Source: Deinococcus sp. (GTDB lineage Bacteria; Deinococcota; Deinococci; Deinococcales; Deinococcaceae). From it: a stretch of 7,928 bases of DNA. Shown here one piece after another: positions 1 to 5,818 of this stretch (the first letter of the stretch is position 1; each line of letters opens with the position of its first letter). The stretch covers positions 1 to 7,928 of the forward strand of contig JAGLBF010000109.1 in NCBI GenBank assembly GCA_018260375.1. Direction: 5' to 3'. The position numbers were made by a program, and so were the translations under genes. The notes beneath the pieces are model-generated. The model ran no database searches, was not told the origin of the DNA, and was given only the letters and a program-made list of their open reading frames with translations.

Positions 1-66
1 ACTGCGCGGTATGGAGCCGCAGGCGGCGCTTTTCCGACTGTGGTGGAATGGAGCGCAGTCCGTATG
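1..66 (+). repeat. Distal part of a ~140-bp MITE-like repeat, cut by the window start
   Basis: Bases 1-53 are the exact reverse complement of 5631-5683. Bases 54-66 continue the match to 5617 with one single-base indel. The copy ends in GCAGTCCGTATG (55-66), the terminal inverted repeat of the complete element at 5616-5755. Its outer half lies before the window. It sits about 110 bases upstream of the catalase promoter and is non-coding. A 60-codon frame that crosses it (48-230) has no ribosome binding site and runs into the catalase start, so it is not called as a gene. Confidence 0.85.
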
Positions 67-143
67 AGACACCGCAAAACAAGCTGACTTCTTGCCTGTG
101 CCGAACACTGACCTCACAGAGCATTCACTCACCAGCTCCTCAT

Positions 144-163
144 CTATTGAGAACTATTCCTAT
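144..163. promoter_or_regulatory. Candidate regulator site upstream of catalase (CTAT repeats / weak Fur-like box)
   Basis: Three CTAT tetramers occur at 144-147, 154-157 and 160-163. The first two are 10 bases apart, one helical turn. OxyR sites contain spaced ATAG/CTAT half-sites, so this could be a partial OxyR-type site. The same stretch (148-162) can also be read as a poor 7-1-7 Fur/PerR-like palindrome. It covers the expected -35 region of the catalase promoter, which itself has a weak -35. Either reading is inference, and the match to any consensus is incomplete. Confidence 0.25.
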
Positions 164-185
164 TAAGGCTTTTTGTGGTTATACT
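157..185 (+). promoter_or_regulatory. Probable catalase promoter
   Basis: A good -10 hexamer, TATACT, lies at 180-185. With a 17-base spacer the -35 position is TTCCTA (157-162), which matches the TTGACA consensus at only three positions. A weak -35 fits a promoter that needs an activator. The predicted start of transcription is near 192, giving an untranslated leader of about 30 bases before the ATG at 223. Confidence 0.5.
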
Positions 186-191
186 GCCTCC

Positions 192-201
192 GGTAATTAC
201 C
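192..201. promoter_or_regulatory. Perfect 10-bp palindrome GGTAATTACC at the catalase transcription start
   Basis: GGTAATTACC is its own reverse complement and begins where the transcription start is expected from the -10 box at 180-185. A dimeric repressor bound here would block the promoter, so it is a candidate operator. Only the position and symmetry are seen. No regulator family is identified, and a 10-base palindrome can arise by chance. Confidence 0.3.
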
Positions 202-222
202 AAATATCAGGAGGCTTTTTGT

Positions 223-1848
223 ATGTCTGACAACCAGAATAACCCTAAACCCAGCTTCGCCCCCAGCGAACCCAGCAATATGAAAGAGCCGCGCCAGGCG
301 CAGAGCACGCTGACCAACGACTTTGGCGTACCCGTTGCTGACAACCAAAATTCCATCACAGCGGGGCCACGCGGCCCAGTGATGCTGCAAGACCATCACC
401 TGCTTGAAAAGTTGGCCCACTTTAACCGGGAGCGCGTACCAGAGCGCGTGGTTCATGCCAAAGGCTCGGGGGCGTTCGGCACCTTCCGCGTCACCCGCGC
501 TATTCCTGAGCTGACCTGTGCCAAACTCTTTGCCAAAGAAGGCAACGAGTGCCGCATGCTGGCCCGCTTTAGCACCGTAGCGGGCGAGCAGGGCTTTGCC
601 GATACCGTGCGCGACCCGCGCGGCTTCGCACTGAAGTTCTACACTGAAGATGGCAACTGGGACATGGTGGGTAACAATACGCCCGTGTTCTTTATCCGTG
701 ACGGCTCCAAATTCCCCGACTTTATTCACAGCCAAAAGCGCCACGCCGCAACGGGCCGGCGCAGCAACACCATGCAGTTCGACTTCTGGATTCACAAAAA
801 AGAAGCCATACACCAGGTGGTATACATGTTCGGCGACCGGGGCATACCGCTGAGCTACCGCCACATGAACGGCTACAGCAGCCACACGTACAGCCTCTGG
901 AATGACAAAGGCGAGCGCGTATATGTCAAGTGGCACTTTCATACCCAGCAGGGCGTGAAGAACCTGACCGAGCAAGAAGCGGGCGAGATTGCGGGCAAAA
1001 ACCCTGATTATTACCGCCAAGACTTGTTTGACGCCATTGAGCGCGGCGAGCATCCCAGGTGGAAAGTCAGTATTCAGGTGATGACACCTGATCAAGCTGA
1101 CACCTACCACATTCACCCCTTTGACATCACCAAAATCTGGCCCCACAAAGACTTCCCGCTGATGGAAGTGGGCGAGTTTACCCTGCACGAAAACCCCAAA
1201 AACTTCTTTGCAGAGATTGAGCAGGCAGCCTTTGAGCCGAGCAACATGCCACGTGGCTTTGGCCCCAGCCCCGACAAGATGCTGCAAGCCCGCATCATGA
1301 GCTACGCCGACGCCCACCGCTACCGCATCGGCGCAAACTACGCCCAGTTGCCTGTCAACCGCGCCGCCGTGCCTGTAAACAACTACCACCAAGACGGCTT
1401 CTTGCGCCAGTTTGGTGACGACGCGCAGCCCACCTACGAGCCCAACAGCTTTGGTGGCCCCGCCGCTGACGAGAGCCTCAAAGAGCCACCACTGGCGCTA
1501 AGCGGCGATATGGACCGCTTTAACAGCTACCCCGAAACTGACGAAGACTACTTCGGGCAGCCTGGAGATCTGTACCGCCTCATGGGCCCTGACGAACAGC
1601 AGCGCATGCACGGCAACTACGGCCGTGCCCTCGCCGTAACCCCCAAGTTCATTCAAGATGAATACTGCGCCATGCTGGATAAGGTTGACCCCCGCCTCGG
1701 CGCAGGTGTCCGCGAAGAAATTGCCAAGGCTGACGCGGTGCCTGAACCGATGATCGAGCAGATTCTGGGCGAGCTTCACACCCACGCGGCAGGCGGCGAT
1801 ATGAACGTATCGGGCGAGTTGGCGGGTGAGCAGGTCATAGCGCAGTAA
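223..1848 (+). CDS. katA: Monofunctional heme catalase
   Basis: This 541-residue protein disproportionates hydrogen peroxide to water and oxygen in the cytoplasm. Visible hallmarks are the distal catalytic His78 in ERVVHAKGSGAFG, the distal Asn151 in VGNNTPVFFIRD, and the proximal heme ligand Tyr361 with Arg357 in RIMSYADAHRY. The length is that of a small-subunit catalase with a somewhat extended C terminus. It lacks the roughly 150-residue flavodoxin-like C-terminal domain of large-subunit catalases. The ATG at 223 was chosen because AGGAGG (209-214) precedes it by 8 bases. An upstream in-frame start at 175 would lie before the predicted promoter's -10 box and is rejected. The gene is monocistronic, with its own promoter and a hairpin terminator at 1898-1935. 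Deinococcus species rely heavily on such catalases for oxidant resistance. The family call is very secure; the symbol is by analogy (katE is also used for this type). Confidence 0.97.
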   Translation: MSDNQNNPKPSFAPSEPSNMKEPRQAQSTLTNDFGVPVADNQNSITAGPRGPVMLQDHHLLEKLAHFNRERVPERVVHAKGSGAFGTFRVTRAIPELTCAKLFAKEGNECRMLARFSTVAGEQGFADTVRDPRGFALKFYTEDGNWDMVGNNTPVFFIRDGSKFPDFIHSQKRHAATGRRSNTMQFDFWIHKKEAIHQVVYMFGDRGIPLSYRHMNGYSSHTYSLWNDKGERVYVKWHFHTQQGVKNLTEQEAGEIAGKNPDYYRQDLFDAIERGEHPRWKVSIQVMTPDQADTYHIHPFDITKIWPHKDFPLMEVGEFTLHENPKNFFAEIEQAAFEPSNMPRGFGPSPDKMLQARIMSYADAHRYRIGANYAQLPVNRAAVPVNNYHQDGFLRQFGDDAQPTYEPNSFGGPAADESLKEPPLALSGDMDRFNSYPETDEDYFGQPGDLYRLMGPDEQQRMHGNYGRALAVTPKFIQDEYCAMLDKVDPRLGAGVREEIAKADAVPEPMIEQILGELHTHAAGGDMNVSGELAGEQVIAQ

Positions 1849-1897
1849 TTGCAGCACAGTAAAAACAGTGTGTAGCCTAAAGCCCGCACAAACAGCC

Positions 1898-1935
1898 AAA
1901 AGCTCTCTGTCCAGTTGATTAGACAGGGAGCTTTT
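1898..1935. terminator. Hairpin terminator after catalase, probably bidirectional
   Basis: Bases 1898-1911 (AAAAGCTCTCTGTC) pair with 1922-1935 (GACAGGGAGCTTTT) to form a 14-bp stem with one G-U wobble and a 10-base loop. The stem starts with an A run and ends with a T run, as in intrinsic terminators able to work in both directions. It begins 49 bases after the catalase stop codon. Confidence 0.75.
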
Positions 1936-1952
1936 GATGGGCCTAGGTGATA

Positions 1953-1984
1953 GGTGGCTGGGTGATGAATAGCCCTCAGCCACC
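1953..1984. other. Perfect 8-bp inverted repeat before the small membrane protein gene
   Basis: GGTGGCTG at 1953-1960 is the reverse complement of CAGCCACC at 1977-1984, with a 16-base loop in which a further GG/CC pairing is possible. No T run follows, so it is a poor intrinsic terminator. It ends 10 bases before the likely -10 box (1995-2000) of the next gene and covers its -35 region. It could be an operator or a second transcription block. Function is not known. Confidence 0.35.
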
Positions 1985-1994
1985 AACAGCCTGC

Positions 1995-2000
1995 TATCAT
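1995..2000 (+). promoter_or_regulatory. Possible -10 box of the small membrane protein gene
   Basis: TATCAT at 1995-2000 lies 11 bases before the ATG at 2012. Transcription from it would start near 2007, leaving a leader of only about 5 bases. No convincing -35 and no Shine-Dalgarno sequence are visible, so near-leaderless translation is plausible. Confidence 0.35.
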
Positions 2001-2011
2001 TGATTCAGAAG

Positions 2012-2266
2012 ATGAATCACGCATTAATACAAAGTTTTTCGGTGCTAGGCGCTTTACTTATTCTCACGGCCTATGTACTCGGACAGATAGGCCGCCTGAA
2101 GCCGGGCAGTAGACCGTACAACCTGCTTAATTTTTTGGGTAGCAGTATTCTGGGCATTATTGCCGTATTAGATGTTAATTGGGGCTTTATTTTGCTTGAA
2201 AGCATCTGGGCACTGGTCAGTCTGGCGGCGCTTCTTTGGCCTCAGCGCTTTGCAAATAGCAACTGA
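2012..2266 (+). CDS. Small three-helix membrane protein, CBU_0592-like
   Basis: This 84-residue protein consists mostly of hydrophobic segments at about residues 8-25, 36-53 and 58-76. Between the first two is a short basic/polar loop (GRLKPGSRPYN). The pattern of a Gly/Ala-rich first helix with AYVLGQ, a YNLLNFLG motif, and a last helix with ESIWALVSL resembles the CBU_0592 family of bacterial inner-membrane proteins, whose function is unknown. The ATG at 2012 is preferred over a TTG at 2000, which overlaps the candidate -10 box. There is no ribosome binding site. It stands between the catalase terminator and the ATP-grasp operon with its own short flanks, so it is probably transcribed alone. 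No functional link with its neighbours can be shown. The family assignment is moderate; that it is a real gene is fairly secure, given the coherent membrane topology. Confidence 0.75.
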   Translation: MNHALIQSFSVLGALLILTAYVLGQIGRLKPGSRPYNLLNFLGSSILGIIAVLDVNWGFILLESIWALVSLAALLWPQRFANSN

Positions 2267-2422
2267 GCTTGCCAGATGAACTTGCCCGAAAAGGTCAGTA
2301 CGACGGCTGAACGTTTAATACAGATTCAAAGCTGAACCGCTGTAGACACAAGATGAACTCCGAGAAGCGGGCGGCGGATTGGCGGCCTTGAACGCGCCCA
2401 TAGGCAAAGTAAGCCAGCCGCA

Positions 2423-2452
2423 TTGCGCTGAGCTTTCCTGTGCCACAATAAT
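2423..2452 (+). promoter_or_regulatory. Candidate promoter of the ATP-grasp operon
   Basis: AATAAT at 2447-2452 differs from TATAAT at one position. TTGCGC at 2423-2428 shares the TTG of the -35 consensus with an 18-base spacer. The -10 ends 9 bases before the ATG at 2462, and no ribosome binding site lies between. Transcription would start at or very near the start codon, giving a leaderless or almost leaderless mRNA, which is common in Deinococcus. The rest of the gap 2267-2461 holds nothing recognisable. Confidence 0.4.
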
Positions 2453-2461
2453 GCTGAGACC

Positions 2462-3487
2462 ATGCCCAACATCTCCCCGCCCGCCGCCCTGTTTAACAAA
2501 AGTTTGAGTGTCACCGCCGCCATTTTGCAAGGTGTGCAAAACAGCCCTTACCGCGTGTGGGCCAGCCATTCTGACCCCCTCAGCGCCCAGTATCTGGCGA
2601 CAAAGCACCACTTTGTAGAGCCTAAACACCTCCAGGGTGAGCCGTATGCCCGGTGGCTGCTGCAAGCCTGCCTGGAGCGGGGCATTGGGATAGTGGTGGC
2701 GGGCAAGGCACGCGAGTTGCTGGCCGATTGGCGGCCCCAATTCGCGGCGCAGGGCGTGCAGTTGATCACGGCCTCAGACCGGGCCACCCAAGAGCTGCTA
2801 GAGGACAAAGTCGCCTTTTTGCGCGGCTGGGACACCTCTATTTTGCCCATTCCACGCTGGACTTCCTTTGAAAGCGCCGAAGAATTCGAACGTGCCCTGA
2901 CCGAGCTACAGACAGAGGGTGTGCGGCTTTGCCTGAAGCCTGCGCGGGGCATTTTTGCCAGCGGCTTTCGTATTTTGCAGGAAAAACCTGACTTACAGCG
3001 CTTTTTGCAGGGGAGCTTGTACGATATGAGCCTGGCCGCAGCCCGCGAGCTGTTTGCCGTGCAGCCCCACTTTGCCCCCATGCTGCTGATGCACACCCTA
3101 GAAGGCCCAGAGCACAGCGTGGACTGCGTGGCTTGGGAGGGCGAACTGCTGGCGGCGGTAGTGCGGCGCAAGGGCGAGGGCCGACAGTGGATACAAGACC
3201 GTCCTGACCTTCAGGAAGTGGCGCGGCGGGTGGCGCGGACTTATGGCCTCAGCGGGATTTTTAACTTTCAGACCAAAGATGACTTAGCCAAAGGTGAAGG
3301 CACCGCCCACATGCTAGAAATCAACGCCCGTCCCTCCGGAGGACTGCGCTATTCTATGAAAGCAGGGGTGAACTTTGGGCGGCTGTTGCTGGACGCTGCC
3401 TGTGGGCAGCCCACGGCACTAGGGCCTGTGCAGTCTGGTTTTGCAGTGGTAGAAGAGCGGGCCGTACGGGTGCTCAGCCATGTCTGA
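2462..3487 (+). CDS. ATP-grasp family ligase of the Ter-associated biosynthetic module
   Basis: This 341-residue protein is predicted to activate a carboxylate as an acyl phosphate with ATP and join it to an amine or other nucleophile. The N-terminal part (about 1-105) is a Rossmann-like pre-ATP-grasp region opening with ALFNKSLS. The ATP-grasp core shows the nucleotide-binding lysine K159 followed by a glycine-containing loop (GIFASGF, 163-169). It also has the acidic strand LEGPEHSVD (213-221) and the metal-binding signature MLEINARPSGG (E286, N288, R290). All catalytic positions appear intact. It is the first gene of the operon, and its stop overlaps the next start by 8 bases. Homologs are found beside PRTase/TRSP, HAD, StiP and lyase genes in Ter-linked loci. 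The substrate is unknown; an amino acid or dipeptide-like product is possible. Fold certain, pathway membership strong from context. Confidence 0.88.
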   Translation: MPNISPPAALFNKSLSVTAAILQGVQNSPYRVWASHSDPLSAQYLATKHHFVEPKHLQGEPYARWLLQACLERGIGIVVAGKARELLADWRPQFAAQGVQLITASDRATQELLEDKVAFLRGWDTSILPIPRWTSFESAEEFERALTELQTEGVRLCLKPARGIFASGFRILQEKPDLQRFLQGSLYDMSLAAARELFAVQPHFAPMLLMHTLEGPEHSVDCVAWEGELLAAVVRRKGEGRQWIQDRPDLQEVARRVARTYGLSGIFNFQTKDDLAKGEGTAHMLEINARPSGGLRYSMKAGVNFGRLLLDAACGQPTALGPVQSGFAVVEERAVRVLSHV

Positions 3488-4721
3488 GTGCCTTACTCGA
3501 ACATATGCCGACCCTGCCGCAGCTGACCTCGCCGCAGAAGCGAGCAGCGACACATTCTCGCCGCACACCCACAGAGTCACCCTGCCCAGCGGCACGCTCA
3601 GCCTGACCCTCAAACAGTCAGCCCTGCCGCTAGAAGACCTGCTTGACTTTGCGGTGCGGCGCAACCCCAAGCGGGGGTTTTTGTTTGTCAGCCGGGTGCT
3701 GGGTAAGCACATTCCTGTGTCACCCGCTACCGCTCAGCAAACATATACGGCGCTAGCAGCGGCTTTGCCCGCGCTAGAGCAGCCCCACTTTATCGGCCTA
3801 GCCGAAACCGCAACGGCTTTGGGTGAAGGGGTCTTCCGGGCTTGGCAAGATCAGCAGCACGGCGTCCTGCTGGGCAAGCGGGGCACATTTCAAACCACCA
3901 CCCGTTACCTGACACGCCGCCCGATGTTGCTGCGCTTTGATGAACCGCACTCGCACGCCCCCGCCCACATTCTGTATGACCCAGGGCCAGTGGCGCGGCA
4001 GGCCACTGAATTGGTGCTGATAGATGATGAACTCTCTACTGGCACTACCCTGCAAAACCTGGCAGCGGCGTGGCTGGCACAGCATCCACAGGTAAGGCGC
4101 GTGGTGCTGGTTAGCCTGACCGACTGGTGTCCGCGCCGCGCCGAACTAGCGGCCACACTGGGCGTTCCCACCGATTTTGTGAGCCTGAGTCGGGGTCACT
4201 TTGAGTTTTGGCCCAACCCGCAGTGGCCCCAGCCTACACTCCCCGCCGTAACGGGCAACGGCGCCGACAAAACAGAACTTCTGGCCGCCTGCAGCCCGCG
4301 CTACGGCGACTTACCACCCCTCCCTGACCCCGCCGCGCTGGGCCTTGATGTCACCTGTGGTGAGCGCGTACTGGTGCTGGGCAGCGGAGAATACCAGTAC
4401 CCGGCCTACGCGCTGGCGCTGGCACTAGCACAGCAAGGCGCCGCCGCTGCCTTTAGCGCCACCACTCGCTCACCCATCTTGCCAGGGCTGGCGATACACA
4501 GCAGCCTGACCTTTAATGACAGCGTCAGAGACGGGATTCCTAACTTTTTGTACAATGTGCAGCCCGATCAGTGGGACCGTATTGTGCTCACGTATGAGGG
4601 GCGCTGTTCGCCCGACCCTCACTTGATCACCGTACTGGGAGGACACGCGCAGGCCCTTTGCCTGGATGCGCCTTTGCCCAAAGAAGCCCTGAGCACACTC
4701 GGCCAGGTGGCTGGAGTATAG
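3480..4721 (+). CDS. Phosphoribosyltransferase with C-terminal TRSP domain
   Basis: The 413-residue protein has two domains. The N-terminal PRTase-fold domain (about 35-245) contains RGFLFVSRVLGKHIPV (65-80), ALGEGVF (113-119) and the PRPP-binding loop LVLIDDELSTGTT (178-190), with the paired acidic residues D182-D183. The C-terminal domain (about 285-400) starts with VLVLGSGEYQYPA (298-309 region). It carries the tetrad T329-R330-S331-P332 that names the TRSP domain, then NDSVRDGIPNFLYN. The enzyme probably transfers a ribose 5-phosphate group from PRPP to a base-like acceptor; the TRSP domain's role is unproven. Translation is coupled to the ATP-grasp gene through an 8-base overlap, and only 5 bases separate it from the HAD gene. 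This fusion is characteristic of the Ter-associated biosynthetic operon. The first 30 or so residues are low in similarity to anything I recognise, so a later start is possible. Confidence 0.9.
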   Translation: MSECLTRTYADPAAADLAAEASSDTFSPHTHRVTLPSGTLSLTLKQSALPLEDLLDFAVRRNPKRGFLFVSRVLGKHIPVSPATAQQTYTALAAALPALEQPHFIGLAETATALGEGVFRAWQDQQHGVLLGKRGTFQTTTRYLTRRPMLLRFDEPHSHAPAHILYDPGPVARQATELVLIDDELSTGTTLQNLAAAWLAQHPQVRRVVLVSLTDWCPRRAELAATLGVPTDFVSLSRGHFEFWPNPQWPQPTLPAVTGNGADKTELLAACSPRYGDLPPLPDPAALGLDVTCGERVLVLGSGEYQYPAYALALALAQQGAAAAFSATTRSPILPGLAIHSSLTFNDSVRDGIPNFLYNVQPDQWDRIVLTYEGRCSPDPHLITVLGGHAQALCLDAPLPKEALSTLGQVAGV

Positions 4722-4726
4722 CCGCA

Positions 4727-5512
4727 GTGACCGCCCAACCATCCAGCGCTGACATCGTGGCCTTTGCCGACCTAGATGACACCCTCTTTCAGACCCTGCG
4801 CAAGTTGCCCGGCGCTGACCCCACAACCCTCACCCCCGCTACCGTCAACACTCAGGGCGAGCCGCATTCCTACTGCACGCCTGCCCAGAGCGCCCTTTTA
4901 GAGTGGTTGGGCGGACGTGGTGTCACCCTGATTCCCGTGACGGGGCGCGACCTCACCGCGCTGGGACGGGTCACACTGCCCTTTTTTTCTTGGCGCGTTG
5001 CCGACCACGGGCTGAGTATTCTTGACCCAGCGGGCCAGCTCGATCCTGTGTGGGCCAGTCAGGTAGCGGCAGCGCTGCAAGACCTGCAACCTGCCCTGAG
5101 CGAAGGCCACAGCCTGATGACCGAGTGGGCGGCGGCGGCGGGCTGCCGTGTCACCCGTCACCAGGCGGCGGGGCTACCTTTTATGACCGTGGTCAAGCAC
5201 CCTGCCGCTGACCCTGAGCCACTTTGGGCGCTGCGCCAGCAGTGGGCGCAGTGGCTTGATCACCACCCCAACAGCCCCAGCCTGCACATCATCGGCAATG
5301 CCAACAACCTCAGTTTGCTGCCCCGCACCCTGGGCAAGCGGGCCGCCGTAGAATACCTCCGCACCCAGCACCTAGCGCACGCACGGCTTACTCTGGGCCT
5401 GGGCGACAGCGTGAGCGACCTGGGGTTTATGGCCGCCTGTGACTTTGCCCTCACCCCTCAACACGGACAACTGCTACGGGCCGTGCTCGCCGCTGATTTG
5501 CCCCAGCAGTAG
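4727..5512 (+). CDS. HAD-superfamily phosphatase (Cof-like) of the module
   Basis: This 261-residue HAD hydrolase should remove a phosphate from a small metabolite. All catalytic motifs are present: motif I DLDDT (nucleophile D15, acid/base D17), motif II PVTGRD (T72), the motif III lysine probably K204, and motif IV GDSVSD (226-231). About 110 residues between motifs II and III form a C2-type cap like that of sucrose-phosphate and mannosyl-3-phosphoglycerate phosphatases, which controls substrate choice. The GTG at 4727 was chosen because GGAG (4713-4716) lies 10 bases upstream, the gap after the PRTase stop is 5 bases, and motif I then sits 15 residues in, as usual. A longer in-frame start at 4658 would overlap the PRTase by 64 bases. 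In the module it probably dephosphorylates the ribosylated intermediate, by inference. Confidence 0.88.
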   Translation: MTAQPSSADIVAFADLDDTLFQTLRKLPGADPTTLTPATVNTQGEPHSYCTPAQSALLEWLGGRGVTLIPVTGRDLTALGRVTLPFFSWRVADHGLSILDPAGQLDPVWASQVAAALQDLQPALSEGHSLMTEWAAAAGCRVTRHQAAGLPFMTVVKHPAADPEPLWALRQQWAQWLDHHPNSPSLHIIGNANNLSLLPRTLGKRAAVEYLRTQHLAHARLTLGLGDSVSDLGFMAACDFALTPQHGQLLRAVLAADLPQQ

Positions 5513-5615
5513 ATGAGGCGAAGACTAAGCAAAGGAGATGACCATAGAATCTTTTTAAAAACGCTATAAAAGCTTGCCGAAAGAAAGCCAGTGGGCGTAG
5601 CAAAGAGTACACCTA

Positions 5616-5755
5616 TCATACGGACTGCCGCTCCATTCCACCACAGTCGGAAAAGCGCCGCCTGCGGCTCCATACCGCGCAGTCCGTATGCTGTTCCCAC
5701 TCGCATTCGCCCTGATTGATTCGGAAGTACGCCAAATCAACCGGAATCCGTATCA
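5616..5755 (-). repeat. Complete ~140-bp MITE-like dispersed repeat
   Basis: Read on the minus strand the element opens with TGATACGGATTCCG (5755 to 5742) and closes with GCAGTCCGTATGA (5628 to 5616). The ends form an imperfect terminal inverted repeat sharing ATACGGA, 9 of 11 positions for TGATACGGATT against TCATACGGACT. Inside, the 74-base part 5617-5690 has its own perfect 12-bp inverted termini (CATACGGACTGC). The proximal 53 bases (5703-5755) match 7876-7928 at 49 positions; the distal part matches 1-66. No long open frame exists in it. It looks like a non-autonomous transposable element. A decayed 8-base target duplication is possible (CACCTATC at 5610-5617 and CACCAGTC at 5754-5761, 6 of 8 identical), but this depends on where the ends are drawn. 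Confidence 0.75.
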
Positions 5756-5804
5756 CCAGTCAAGCCCGTACCTCACGCCTCAGACACACCGCCGGCTTAT
5801 GCTC

Positions 5805-5810
5805 TACACT
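5805..5810 (+). promoter_or_regulatory. Leaderless-type promoter (-10 box) of the stiP-like gene
   Basis: TACACT at 5805-5810 fits the TANNNT -10 motif that in Deinococcus stands just before the start codon of leaderless genes. The ATG at 5819 follows after 8 bases. No Shine-Dalgarno sequence precedes the ATG. A second candidate, TATGCT at 5798-5803, would give a leader of about 9 bases. No -35 resembling TTGACA is seen at the right distance. The site is outside the repeat, so the downstream genes can be expressed independently of the first three. Confidence 0.5.
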
Positions 5811-5818
5811 CCCTTTTG

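Larger units (their letters stand above)
5513..5818. other. 306-base intergenic gap inside the operon
   Basis: No gene is supported here. Bases 5513-5615 are AT-richer than the surroundings (around 5548-5572) and hold AAGGAG at 5530-5536, but only a seven-codon frame follows it. No hairpin with a T run was found after the HAD gene. Bases 5616-5755 are a complete dispersed repeat. Bases 5756-5818 carry the probable promoter of the stiP-like gene. The gap separates two groups of genes that are normally contiguous in this module, so the repeat probably inserted into the operon. Confidence 0.7.

Noticed and set aside
175..222. Upstream extension of catalase by 16 codons
   Set aside because: The start would lie before the -10 box, and the ATG at 223 has an ideal AGGAGG at 8 bases.
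48..230. 60-codon open frame upstream of catalase
   Set aside because: It starts inside the repeat, has no ribosome binding site, crosses the catalase promoter and start codon, and shows no protein-like pattern.
163..1392. 409-codon open frame on the minus strand opposite catalase
   Set aside because: It lies almost entirely antisense to a certain catalase gene, has no recognisable domains, and is a codon-bias shadow typical of GC-rich coding DNA.
2274..2359. Direct repeat AGATGAACT at 2274-2282 and 2351-2359
   Set aside because: Only nine bases, not symmetric, and too far from the promoter at 2423-2452 to argue for a function.
2548..3171. 207-codon minus-strand frame inside the ATP-grasp gene
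   Set aside because: Serine/arginine-rich low-complexity translation without domains, fully inside a gene with intact ATP-grasp motifs on the other strand.
4658..4726. Longer N terminus for the HAD phosphatase
   Set aside because: It would overlap the PRTase gene by 64 bases and put motif I unusually far from the N terminus; the GTG at 4727 has a ribosome binding site and fits the family.
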